Positions 12,761 to 23,939 of a stretch of 44,338 bases of DNA are shown here, in pieces. The notes under the pieces were generated by a model. That model saw only the letters and a list, made by a program, of their open reading frames with translations, did no database searches and had not been told where the DNA came from. The first letter of the stretch is position 1. Every line of letters begins with the position of its first letter. The translations under genes and the position numbers were made by a program. This stretch comes from Silene noctiflora. Its lineage: Eukaryota > Streptophyta > Magnoliopsida > Caryophyllales > Caryophyllaceae. The stretch is taken from contig VHZZ01007824.1 of the NCBI GenBank assembly GCA_009801015.1, positions 26,359 through 70,696 on the forward strand, in the 5' to 3' direction.

Positions 12761-12837
12761 CTTCCAAGGTAGGTAAGTCCCTCGCTTAGCAATTACAGTA
12801 CCCTATCAGGAGCACCTATGTGGCACAATCTCAGATG

Positions 12838-13413
12838 GAAACCGATCAGGTAATTTTAGACCCCGAGTACCCTGACAGGTACGTATTGATAGGATCTGCT
12901 GCCCCTGACTCAGTCAGGCAAGGTTTAGTAAGTTTCCTTAAAAATAAATCTTCCTGTTTTGCTTGGCCTTATTTTGATATGACTGGCATTGATGATGAGG
13001 TCATTACTCATAAACTCAATATTGACAAATCTTTCAATCCTGTGCAGCAATAGAGACGCAAGTTTGCCCCTGAACAGAACACTGTCATCAATGAAGAGGT
13101 GGACGAACTCTTGGACATGGGAATAATCAGGGAAGTCATGTACCCTGAATGGCTGGCCAAAGTTGTGGTCGTGTAGAAGAAAAATGGGAAATGAAGAGTA
13201 TGTGTATACTACACTGACCTAAATAAAGCCTGCCCAAAAGATCCATTCCCACTACCACATATAGATGCAATGGTAGACACAACAGTAGGGCATGAAATGT
13301 TGACGTTCATGGATGCTTCCAGTGGATTCAACCAGATCAAAATGCATCCAGTTGACTAGGAACAAACTGCATTCATCACTAAAAGAGGCATATACTGTTA
13401 CACAACAATACCC
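12838..13413 (+). pseudogene. Tat#1 reverse transcriptase, N-terminal part only
   Basis: Recognised by YTDLNKACPKDPFPLP (13208 on) and FMDASSGFNQIKMHP, which holds the first catalytic Asp. Stops interrupt it at about 13051, 13176, 13192 and 13357. The coding similarity stops at 13413, just before the expected PFGLKNA segment, where a foreign LTR-like fragment begins. The YxDD box and the whole RNase H domain are absent, so this copy could not reverse-transcribe itself. Confidence 0.85.
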
Positions 13414-14662
13414 GGGCATTAACTATGGCTATTTAAGGCCATTTAACCCGGAAACCTACGTCCCCGATCGGGGATGAGTGACCCCGATCGGGGGTTGCAC
13501 GTATTTATGTGCATTGGATTCTTTATGGATTGTTTACGTTTTGCATTTCAACCACTATATAAGGAGGCTCACCCCCGGCCTTACAACATACCATTCTTCA
13601 TACCATTCCATATACAATTCCACACATTACACACTTCACAAATTCTCTCTTTAGTCTTTTCCTTGTAATCTTTAGTTTACATTTCATTTACATTTTAGTT
13701 TATGTTAAACATTCAACCTTTAGTTATATTATCAAGTTATTATTCAAAGTTCTTTTGGTTTCTTCATTTGATACTCAAGCTTAAGGTATTTCCTTTATTA
13801 GTTTTGCAATCTCATTTTCATAGTTTTATTAGTTTCATATTTAGTTTATAATTATCAAAGTATTTCATTTCATAGTTTGTTTATTTCATTTTATTAGTTT
13901 AATCTCATATTTAGTTTATATTCAATATCATACATCATGTCTAACATTTCTTACAACACTTGCATTTTACATTTTAACATGAGTAGCTAATTTTCCTTAG
14001 TCTAGGGATTAGGGGAATCATGCTAAATTAATATTATGATCATGTTATAAATTAATTATCCATTTTATCATTTCTATTACATGTTTGTTATGTCATGATT
14101 AGTCTATGTTTAAAGGCCACAAACGTTGACTTAATTCGTTATACATTGCTAAAAGTCGAGAGGCACGGTAATGTATTAGAACTAACATGTGTAGTAGATC
14201 GACCTAGCTCATAGTGAAAGCTTGTTAGGACCCGATTTAAGGCCGATGCTAAAAGTGAAAGTTGGGCATCTATTGGCTTAAATGATAATTTGTGATGATT
14301 AATTTAATAACTAAATTCGTATGTTAATTTGCATGTATGAACCGACTTCCCTAGATGTTTTTAATATCATTGTTTACATTTCTATTAGCTTTCGTTTATT
14401 TATAGCTTTTATAATCAATCCTCCAACCAACCATTCCTCTTGTGACCGTAGGATATAAAGACTACCAAGCATTAACATAGAAAATTTCGTAGCGTCTCTG
14501 TGGAATTCGACCCCTATATACTACATTCTTTTGTTGTGCAATACAAAGACTTATACTAATCTAACCCCGCCATCCTTGTGGTTCGACACCCTTATTATAC
14601 TACTTAATTTGGGTTTTCTATAAATTGTTTTTGATTGGGAGTTGACGACAAATCCCACTATC
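13414..14662 (+). mobile_element. LTR-like fragment inserted in or replacing part of Tat#1 pol
   Basis: A 1.25 kb AT-rich non-coding block between the RT and integrase remnants. It carries a tandem pair of CCCCGATCGGGG palindromes (13462-13493) and a TATA-like ACTATATAAGG at about 13553. Near its end are a CTCTGTGGAATTCGACCCC block and a CCTTGTGGTTCGACACCC block, of the kind found at the R/U5 end of Athila-like LTRs. No target duplication was found, and about 2 kb of the host pol is missing. It may be a truncated LTR left by recombination. Confidence 0.5.
13462..13493. repeat. Two CCCCGATCGGGG palindromes
   Basis: Perfect 12-bp palindromes at 13462-13473 and 13482-13493, separated by ATGAGTGA. 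They lie about 60 bp upstream of the TATA-like box of the LTR fragment. Confidence 0.95.
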
Positions 14663-15579
14663 AGAGGCCTGTCAACTACATTCCTCATTCATTCATCAGC
14701 CATCCGAGCTGTTGCAGTCAATATCAGCACCATGGCCATTCATAAAATGGGGGATGGACATTGTAGGCAAGCTACCTCAAGCACTTGGACAAAAAATATA
14801 CATGCTGCCTATGACAGACTACTTCTCCAAATGGATAGAAGCAGATTCATTCAGGAAAGTCAAAGAAAAGGAAGGCATATCATTCATCAAGAGAAACATT
14901 ATTTGTCGATATGGAATCCTATCAGAAATAGTGTGTGATAATGGCACAAAATTTGTAGGAAAGAAGACAATGGCCTTCTGTGCGGAATGGAATATAAACC
15001 TGGTAACATCTACACCAGGCTATCCTAAAGCAAATAAGCAGGCAGAATCCAGTAACAAAGTGGTGATCAGTTGCCTGAAAAAGAAGTTAAAGAAAAGGAA
15101 AGGCAGATGGGTTGAAGAGTTCCCATTAGTCCTCTGGGCAGACAGAACCACACCCAAAACTGCAACTGGACAGACCCCGTACTCTTTGGTCCATGGCTGT
15201 GAAGCAGTCATCCCTGCAGAAATACATAACTAAGATCAGGATTGCATCTTACCAACAAAACGGGCCCCTAATGCAGGATAGACTAATCCTAGTTGAAGAT
15301 TTAAGAGACGTAGCTAAGATCAAGATTGCATCTTACCAACAAAACACGGCTAGAAGCTACAAAAAAAACGTCAACATCAGAGTCTTCAGGGAAGGAGATT
15401 TTTGCGAAAGGTTTTCCAAATACAAAGGAAAAAATTGCAGGCAAGCTAGCTCCTGCCTGGGAAGGACCCTACTTGATTGATTCTATAGTTGGCTAGGGAG
15501 CCTACAGGCTACGAACCCTGGAAGGTGGCATGATACCACGTTCCTAGAACGTCACCCACCTCAAACTATTTCATGTGTA
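14663..15579 (+). pseudogene. Tat#1 integrase (decayed)
   Basis: Integrase core with PWPFIKWGMDIVGKLP (first Asp), CDNGTKFVG (second Asp) and KQAESSNK (Glu), then WADRTTPKTATGQTPYSL. The C-terminal GPY-type module is seen as GPYLIDSIVG near 15465-15493. TAG codons at 15494 and 15545 sit where Trp is normally found. An 84-bp local duplication (copies of GATTGCATCTTACCAACAAA at about 15239 and 15323) shifts the frame. The N-terminal HHCC zinc region is missing. Confidence 0.85.
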
Positions 15580-15995
15580 AGCATCAATCATTAGAATATA
15601 GTTATCTCTTGTTACTTGCCTGACATGCTTCTACGTGTTTGTAACTGCCATTGCATGAATAAAAATTGTCCTATGCTCGATCCTATATTATCCCTTGTTA
15701 TTTTATCTTTCCTGCAAACTAATTATGTTCAGAATCCTGAAAACTTGTTTTACGCTTTCTGTAATTACTAGCTTCATCATTACATGTTTAAACAAATATT
15801 GAGGATTTAGGGCCACTCCACTAGCCTGAACAACATTCCTGACAATGCCTCATATAAATTGACATAACAAAGATCACCTGATCTCATTATTTTGTCCCAT
15901 CCAAACTAACAAAAAACTGAGCTCAGTACAAATCAAAACAGGTAGAATGGTAAAAGATTCGGACTACTTGTTCATAAAGCCCTCCAGACAGGCAC
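15580..15995 (+). other. Tat#1 non-coding spacer after pol
   Basis: 416 bp with no coding signal. It ends in CATAAAGCCCTCCAGACAGG, a unit that recurs after the nested LTR (18100-18220). Confidence 0.6.
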
Positions 15996-17988
15996 TATAA
16001 CACCCCTGATTTTCGGCAAAATTTAAAACTACTTTTACATATATAACTGGCCAAAATACAGAGATATTATAATCAATATACAAAGTTTTTCTTACAAAAT
16101 GTCTCTTAAAATAAAGTATACAAAATGAAAACTTTTACAAAGACTTTAAATAAAATCTTGTCTTGAAATAAAATACTTTTGAACTGCAGCGGAAGACACC
16201 TGAAAATAAACCAGAAGACAGAAAGGAATTACCCCATGACGAGTAGCTCAGAAGGGAGAAAACACGTCAGCCGGGGAGCTGAGTAACAGATAATACCTCG
16301 ATATAAGTAGAATAGTTTTGGTCATGGCGTGGAAACACACACGTAAAAATAAAAATAACAAACAGAATAATAAAAACACTCCCCATAACTAATCTCGACC
16401 TCAAACTTACTCCATAATAGAATACACTCTCCCGTTCTAATAATTAACCAAGTCTCATCTCATTACTCCGTCTCATAAAATAATACTTCAAAGTAACCCA
16501 GTATCGTATTCTCATCGTCGACTCTAAGACAAAGACAAGGGGTGAGTGAACTGGCGGAATAAAACCGCAAAACAACATTTCCATCTCAATATCGATTTCA
16601 AACTCAAATAACTCAATAACTCAGTAACCATGGTCACTCCAGACCGTAAACACAATATGGCACAACGGCCTCATAACTCAATACCAATAACCAATATTCA
16701 TCTCAATTTCAATATCAATATCGTCAAATATTCCTTTAAAGGAACGGCTCAACACTTAGAGTAAAACTCTAAGCTACTCACCCACGAGTCTCGGCCAAAG
16801 TAATCAACAAATTAAAAACACGACATTAAACTACAATCCAAGGTAATATAAACACAATTATTTGAACAATAATCCTCGTCTCAAATGCATACCAATTTTC
16901 AATCACAAAACTCACATATTCATACTCCTACAAATGTGATGNNNNNNNNNNNNNNNNNNNNNNNNNNNNNNNNNNNNNNNNNNNNNNNNNNNNNNNNNNN
17001 NNNNNNNNNNNNNNNNNNNNNNNNNNNNNNNNNNNNNNNNNNNNNNNNNNNNNNNNNNNNNNNNNNNNNNNNNNNNNNNNNNNNNNNNNNNNNNNNNNNN
17101 NNNNNNNNNNNNNNNNNNNNNNNNNNNNNNNNNNNNNNNNNNNNNNNNNNNNNNNNNNNNNNNNNNNNNNNNNNNNNNNNNNNNNNNNNNNNNNNNNNNN
17201 NNNNNNNNNNNNNNNNNNNNNNNNNNNNNNNNNNNNNNNNNNNNNNNNNNNNNNNNNNNNNNNNNNNNNNNNNNNNNNNNNNNNNNNNNNNNNNNNNNNN
17301 NNNNNNNNNNNNNNNNNNNNNNNNNNNNNNNNNNNNNNNNNNNNNNNNNNNNNNNNNNNNNNNNNNNNNNNNNNNNNNNNNNNNNNNNNNNNNNNNNNNN
17401 NNNNNNNNNNNNNNNNNNNNNNNNNNNNNNNNNNNNNNNNNNNNNNNNNNNNNNNNNNNNNNNNNNNNNNNNNNNNNNNNNNNNNNNNNNNNNNNNNNNN
17501 NNNNNNNNNNNNNNNNNNNNNNNNNNNNNNNNNNNNNNNNNNNNNNNNNNNNNNNNNNNNNNNNNNNNNNNNNNNNNNNNNNNNNNNNNNNNNNNNNNNN
17601 NNNNNNNNNNNNNNNNNNNNNNNNNNNNNNNNNNNNNNNNNNNNTGAAAGAATAAGAAACTTTTGAAGTTGATTAGAATTAATAGGCTAGGAGAAACCCT
17701 TTTATGGTAATTGTGTTATAGACTAACGAGGATATGGGCTTTAAAATAGAATATGGGTTTCTCCATATACCCAAAATAAGGGTTTTATGGAAGTTTAGAT
17801 GACTAGTGGTTATAATTACTAAAGAGAAATAAGATGGATTTCCGGTTTGATCCAATATTAAACGACTCCAATTTTTATTCCAAATAAAATAGTAAAATAG
17901 ATTAAATAAAATAAAAGAGAATAAATAAATTATTTTAAAATAGTAAGACAAGCATAAAGTAAATAACCAAAATATTAAGAATATTACA
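15996..17988 (-). mobile_element. Minus-oriented chromovirus-like LTR (remnant)
   Basis: Read on the minus strand, the LTR begins TGTAATATTCTTAATATTT (at 17988) and ends ATCAGGGGTGTTATA (at 15996; the normal end would be TTACA). Just outside its start, 17989-18076 read on minus shows CTTCGGGGACGAAGTTC and the purine-rich AAGGAGAGAAGAT. That is the pol-end and polypurine signature of plant chromoviruses. The flanks GGCAC (15991-15995) and TGCAC (18077-18081) may be a mutated target duplication, which would put the whole remnant at 15996-18076. The middle is lost in an assembly gap. Confidence 0.6.
16942..17644. other. Assembly gap (703 N)
   Basis: Run of N. Any apparent open frame across it is meaningless. 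Further Ns lie at 23512-23513, 44184 and 44277. Confidence 1.
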
Positions 17989-18089
17989 ATCTTCTCTCCT
18001 TGAAATGAACTTCGTCCCCGAAGCGAAGTTCGAGTTTAGAAAATTAAAACAAAGTTAAAATCTCAGTGGTATTACATGCACATACTAAA

Positions 18090-18230
18090 CCCTCCTGACA
18101 GGCAGAGGGCCATAAGCCCTCCAAACAGGCAAATAACCCTTACACCAAACAAGCCTTCAAAGCAAACAACTACCAAGCTCTCCTAACAGGCTGAGGGCCA
18201 CAAGCTCTCCAGACAGGTAAAAACCCTCAT
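18090..18230. repeat. Tandem CAGG-rich repeat of Tat#1, period about 88 bp
   Basis: CTCCTGACAGGC AGAGGGCC (18092 on) recurs as CTCCTAACAGGC TGAGGGCC (18179 on). Each copy is followed by a CCTCC/CTCC-AxACAGG block. A further relic, CCCTCCAGACAGG, lies at 15980 before the nested LTR. Confidence 0.65.
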
Positions 18231-18873
18231 GTCTAATTGATAGACTTTAAACAACTTGAGGAATCAACCATACCCAAACAGAAACATAACATTCAAGTCA
18301 AAATACTTAATCCCAATCTGGGATAGTAGTACTTAAAAAAAAAATTAGTACATAACATTCAAGTCAAAATACTTGAATGGGCCAAAAATTACCAAAAACC
18401 ATCAAAAGCATAAGTACGTCCAGGGAACATCCCTCCATGGATAGGGGAAGCCGAATAAAAACTACTTAATTTGCCTTGGAGGCAGTAGCGGAACTAACAC
18501 TCTCATCAAAAAATTCTTTATCCTCCCTACAACTGGCTGCATCACCCTTGCCTTTATCCAAGGAAGCAGGGGAGTCCACTTCATCGTTCTCAACATCTTC
18601 ATTTTCATGGAGCTTGCACAGTTCAAGGTACGTGGCATTCAAATCCTGCATTTCCTTATCAGGGTTCCAGAAAGGCCTGACTTCCATAAGCTCTCTCATG
18701 GCATCTACCCTACCCTTACCAAAGAAATACAGAGTAGCATCCTTATACCTGGCCTGAACCTCATCCCTTTCAACTGCCAGCTCCTTGTTCTTGACCAGAA
18801 GCTTCTGCATAGCCTGCTTCTCAACTGCCAACTCAGCCTTGACGCCAGCTAGCCCTTCTTTGGCAGTGCTCAG

Positions 18874-19656
18874 TAGAGCTGATTAAAAGCGGGCTTGCGC
18901 CGGACACGGGCAGTGCCCAAGTGCTAAAAAATTGTCCGGCGGGCCTTATTTTATAGCCCGAGCCCGCTAAGCGGGCTAGTTTCCATTGTCCGTACCCGTC
19001 GGCTTCAAGAGAGCGGGCCGGCTCGCGGGCCTAACTAAAATCAAATACAGAAATTAGTGTTTCTATTAAAACACGAGTATTTTATCGCTACATCCCACTA
19101 AAACATAACATTTTCTTTAAAAGTTTACCCTTAGTAAAATATACTAATCTTCAAAAGATAAGTTTACTAGATTTTGGAAAAAAATACAAGCTTGGTAATG
19201 TTCTCCTACAAACATCAAAAGTTAATTTTTGCCTTGGTCTTTGTGCGACATTGTTGGCGGTTACATTCACTCCTGTGAAAATACTAGAAAAGCATTATCT
19301 TTATACGACAATCTCGTTAGCATGTCTATTCTCGACGAATTTTTATACGACAAGTGTAAATATCGACAATCTCCCACTTATACGTAAGGCATAAGTACTC
19401 ATTTGCGCTACCTAATTGGTTTCGGGTGTACAAATTGGTTTTGGGTTTGAGGACTTTTGTGTGGTTACTTTTAATAGCGGGCCTAGCGGGCCGTCCATGG
19501 ACAATTTTGTTTAGTCCAACCCCGCCCATTTATTCTAGCGGGCCTAGTTTTCTTGTCCGTTACCCGTTTATTTTTTATTTTTCTTGTCCAAGCCCGCTAT
19601 TTTAGCGGGCCGAACGGACTGGGCCAAACAGGCCAACCCGCACTAAATCAGCTCTA
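18874..19656. mobile_element. hAT-type non-autonomous transposon (783 bp)
   Basis: Ends are TAGAGCTGATTAAAAGCGGG (left) and, reverse complemented, TAGAGCTGATTTAGTGCGGG (right). The flanking 8-bp sequences GTGCTCAG (18866-18873) and GTGCTTAG (19657-19664) form a target duplication with one mismatch, the hAT length. Subterminal regions are packed with GCGGGC repeats. No transposase. It interrupts exon 4 of the antisense gene. Confidence 0.88.
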
Positions 19657-21369
19657 GTGCTTAGTTATGCCCGGGCAGACTTAACAACATTCTAAGCATA
19701 CCCCAATTTCGACTTGGCAACTACTTGTTCAGCCCTGCAGGTCTCTAGCTCTTTCTTTGTAGCCTCCAACTCTCCCCTCATCTCCTTCATCTTCCAGTCC
19801 AGACTGTCGATCTTTGCATGAGCTGACTTGACTTGACAGGCGCTCAAGAGCCCAGCATTGACATTCTAACATGAACACCAAAAGCAAGTTTAAGCGAATA
19901 GTCAGGGGATTGAACATATCAGCACAATGAAGCGAAAGGATATACCTCTTGTGCCAAAGAAAGCAGACAAGCAATGTTATCCCTGAAAGCAAGAAGTGAC
20001 GCCACAGCTTCAGCATACGATTCCTCAATGTTGGAAGAGACCAATTGATCATCCACCTTGAACGAGTAGGCCTGACTCTGCTCTTTGGCAACCTGCAGAT
20101 TGCTTCTCCTTGCCATGATCTCCCTAACCTGCTCAACAACCCTAGGAACCTCCTCAGCAGCAACAAGCTCCTCATCTTCCATCCTCTTATTATTAGAAGG
20201 ACCTGCCTCACTTGAGGCAGGGCGAACCGCAACAGGTTTAGTTTTAGGAAGCTGCTCAGGGGGCACTAGAACTCGGAGAGGGGCAATGCTGCCACTACTA
20301 GTAGCCTCCCCACTCTGAGATCTCTCCTTAGCAATCTTGGTTATGCTTGCATTCAGATCAGCAAGCCCAAAACCAGTAATCCTGGCCGACGACCTAGTTA
20401 CTATAGGAAGAATTCCTGAAATCAGTAATATAGGCGAAAGACCTTAAATTACAAACAAAAGAAATTGAGAAACAGGAAAATCTTACTGTCAGTAGACGAA
20501 ACCCCTAAACCCTTGGAGGATTTGGGAGCTTTGTAGGTGCTCATCTTGGCCTTCATGAATCTTGGAAACGGCTCTTGACCAAGACCAGCAAGCCAAGTGC
20601 GTTCTTCGTTAGGGAGAGCCATGAAAGCAACAATCCTGTCGGCGGAACCCTCAGCAGAAGGGTCACAACGCCAATCAGCAACTGCAACAAGCCAACACAA
20701 GTAAGCATGTATCAACTATTTCCTTTCTTTTTGCACTAATCTATACACATGCAGGCAAGAGAAAAACATCCTTACCAGACTCCAGAGGAGTGTAGCTGAG
20801 ATAATCCAGATCAGGATCAACAGAGGCTGCCTTGACAAACATATACGTCTTGGCCCAGCCCTTGTCATCACCAGAATCAAAGTTATTGATCAGGGGCAAC
20901 ATCTTGACCCTGACTCTTAAATTAAACCTGCCTGAAGAATGGCTCTTCAGATGGTAAACATTCTTGATATATTCAAGAGTGAATACCAAGTTGTGCTTGA
21001 CACACAAATTCTCTATAGAGTTGACCAGTTTCTACACCATAAGCATAATCTGGAAAGGGGGTACCTGAATCGCCCTGATAACATCGACCATCAGAGGACT
21101 AAAAGGAAGCTTGCATCCAGCCTTGAACGCCTATTCAAAATTACAAAACTAGCCAGGACTGCACTAGTTGGCCCTGACTGAACCATTTTCAGGGATCCAG
21201 ACTTCAGTTTCTTAATGGATTAAACCCTTACTCTTTAAAAAGTGCTCGAAATAAGGCTTGAGAAGGTTCGTCTCGGGAATAGATAGAGACAGAGGCTTGG
21301 CGGGAGAAAAGATGAAATCTTGGTGCATTATATCCAAGATCTCAGCAGGGGGGTCAACCTCAACAACAT

Positions 21370-22295
21370 TGTAACACCCCATACTCCGAGGCACCTTACC
21401 AAGGACTACCTCCGACTACAAGGATGCTACCATCTCCATTTCCCGAGGCAGTGAATATCATAGTAACAATAAAGAACCATTATTAATATAAGTATGATTT
21501 AAATGATTAAAAAATCCTCCATAAAACGGAGTACAAAACCAACTAAAACAAATGTGATACTAAACAAGGTCTGCGGAAACTAAAGACAAAACTCGTGAAG
21601 ACTCCATCCTGCTAACCCCGCCGCGCAGTCAACAGCCATCACCGTCATAACCTGCTAACACAACTACTCACCATCCCCGAATGGATCACCACAGTTTTTA
21701 AAACTTTAAACGGGGTCAGTCAACTGAACAACTATATAAAGTAAACAATGTAATCAAACAGAACGAACCACCACCATCCCCATCACCATCACCATACACC
21801 ATACATCAAGTAACCGACTACACACCAAAGTGTGTACCCCTGCTAGTGGAAGACCGCAGCCAACCACCTAAACCACCCACAATACCCACGTCCCTTAATG
21901 TGCACATCCCTCCTGCGCTGAGAGAACGCGGGAGGCGAACAATTGGGGTGAGACCACCTCTCACAATGGCTCACAAACAATATTACAATCACAATACCGA
22001 TCACATCCAACTCCAACATCCACCACCAACTCCGCCATCCACCACCAACTCCGCCATCACAATATCATCACAACAATACCATAACACAATACCCAAGTCC
22101 CTTAATGTGCGCATCCCCCTTACGCTGAGAGAACGCAAAGGGCAAACAATGGGGGTGAGACCACCTCTCACAATGGCTCACAACCACAATCACAATCACA
22201 CCAATACCAACACCGTCACAACAATAATATCACAATATAGATCAATCATAGTAGTAATCACAGAGACCATCACATTGTATCACATATAATTCTAC
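21370..22295 (-). repeat. Partial 3' LTR of the nested chromovirus-like element
   Basis: Matches 23940-24834 closely, then diverges abruptly at about 22296, so the U3 half of this LTR has been deleted. It has the same CCCTTAATGTGC internal repeat (about 206-bp period) plus one extra CCACCAACTCCGCCATC unit. Confidence 0.85.
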
Positions 22296-22978
22296 ACCCA
22301 TACTCATGTTATTCCCATTTAACATTTTCCATAGTTGAGTTTTGTAAACAAACGTGCATAACACCACTCACTTTAAATCAACAGTGCAACAATTGCGGAT
22401 TTTGACACCGTCTCGCATAACATATATACTATTTTTTTTTGTAAGGCTTAGTTGTCATAAAACACATAAAGGCACCCATCCACAAGTACTATAAGACATG
22501 TGGCCATATCGAAAAGAAAACACAAGCAAGTAGTCACTTAACCACGTCCTGAGCTATTATACTTCTTAGAAAATATAAAGAGTCATAGGGGGGGGGGTGG
22601 TTGAAATTAAGTCCAAAAAGTAAACAATCAATTCACGAGAAATATCACAGTCCCATTGGTCCAAAAGAATTGTATTAGCATTTGTCGCAAGTTAAGGCCA
22701 ACTTGTAAAAACGTACTCAGCTTGACCACAAACAAACATTACTACTTTACCCATGCTTACATCAAGGTCATTCACCACACATCACATATAACCATATGCC
22801 TTTGTCACAAGACCATACCACTTATAAGGTGGTATCCTCCATCTCATAAGATCCGTCTAACTCATGCATTAAGACCAAAACATATGTAAAACAAGGTATT
22901 AGAAAGTAAAAGAACATCTTTGTAAACATTATGACATCTACGGAGGTAAAAAGGTAAGTATAAGATCATAACAGGGCC

Positions 22979-23143
22979 ACTAGGTCGAATACTCAATACA
23001 CTAGGTCGAGTAAAGGACACTCGGCCGAGTACTCATGTTACTTGGCCGAGTCTCTCACTCCAGAAGCTGACCAGAAGCTCACGGGTATCACACTCGGTCG
23101 AGTACCACATGTACTAGGTCGAGTGGTCTGCACTTGGTCGAGT
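22979..23143. repeat. Palindrome cluster A: seven ACTnGGyCGAGT units
   Basis: Units at 22979, 23000, 23019, 23040, 23092, 23113 and 23132, each 12 bp. They include ACTCGGCCGAGT and ACTCGGTCGAGT. The right half-site CGAGT is kept in six of seven, while the left arm varies (ACTA, ACTC, ACTT). They lie in the internal non-coding remnant of the element 21370-25496. Confidence 0.95.
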
Positions 23144-23920
23144 ACCTCCTCAGTTCTCATCAATAACCAGTTTTCGTAAAACAGTCATATCTCACTCATT
23201 ACTTGGTCATTTTGGGCGTGTGACCTATCGATAGAATTTTAAGAGAACAAGCTATCACCTCCAATTAGAATCACATAAATATCATTCCTAGAACTCTACT
23301 TATGACTATTTAAAGACAGCCTTTCCATGATCGGACTTCATACAAATCAAATTTTCTTAACAAAACAACTTAAACATCAATAAGGCAAGCAATGGAGACT
23401 CCATACTTCTAAAACCAGTATATAGGTGAGCTTTCATCATACCAACACGTAAATTACACACAACATTCATAAACTACACACGCTAGAGGTCACGTTCAAC
23501 CTTTCTTACCANNTTCATGCTCATACTTCCCAACCGAATAATACACATCACATCTCGCCCATTTGAAACACATTTGAAATACTTCATGATTGATATCATT
23601 CGCTATATTCATCAAATTTTCATGCCAACCACATTGCTCATAAAGTCATCACATAATACACATTCCACATCCTCCATTCACCTCATACACATAATCCAAC
23701 TCGCATGTGAAACAAACTCAAACATATGAAACACATAGCAAACATATAGACACACCACAACCCTTGACACCCCACCACGACCTGTTAAAAGTTGTAAGGA
23801 CAATTATGCGGCTTTGGGACGTCTCCCTAGCCTCTGCGGTAGCTCCAAACGACTCCTACCCAGGTTCATTTTAACTAGACACCCTAAGTTCATTGGTTCA
23901 TTGGTTTTAGGTTCCTAAAT

Positions 23921-23936
23921 CATTGATCTGATACCA
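23921..23936 (-). promoter_or_regulatory. Primer binding site (initiator Met tRNA type)
   Basis: Read on minus: TGGTATCAGATCAATG. Its first ten bases equal the usual iMet-tRNA primer site, and it lies 3 bp inside the 5' LTR end. Confidence 0.8.
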
Positions 23937-23939
23937 CTT

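Noticed and set aside
16885..17655. Long open frame over the N gap
   Set aside because: It consists almost wholly of unknown bases and has no coding content at either end.
21846..22289. Proline/threonine-rich 147-residue frame on +, and its copy at 24417
   Set aside because: Both are repeats inside an LTR (CCA/CAC-rich tandem units). There is no ATG context or homology, and the two copies are not kept in frame.
22979..23143. CRISPR-like array
   Set aside because: Spaced short palindromes superficially suggest one, but the repeats are 12 bp, spacers vary from 7 to 40 bp, and this is a plant retrotransposon.
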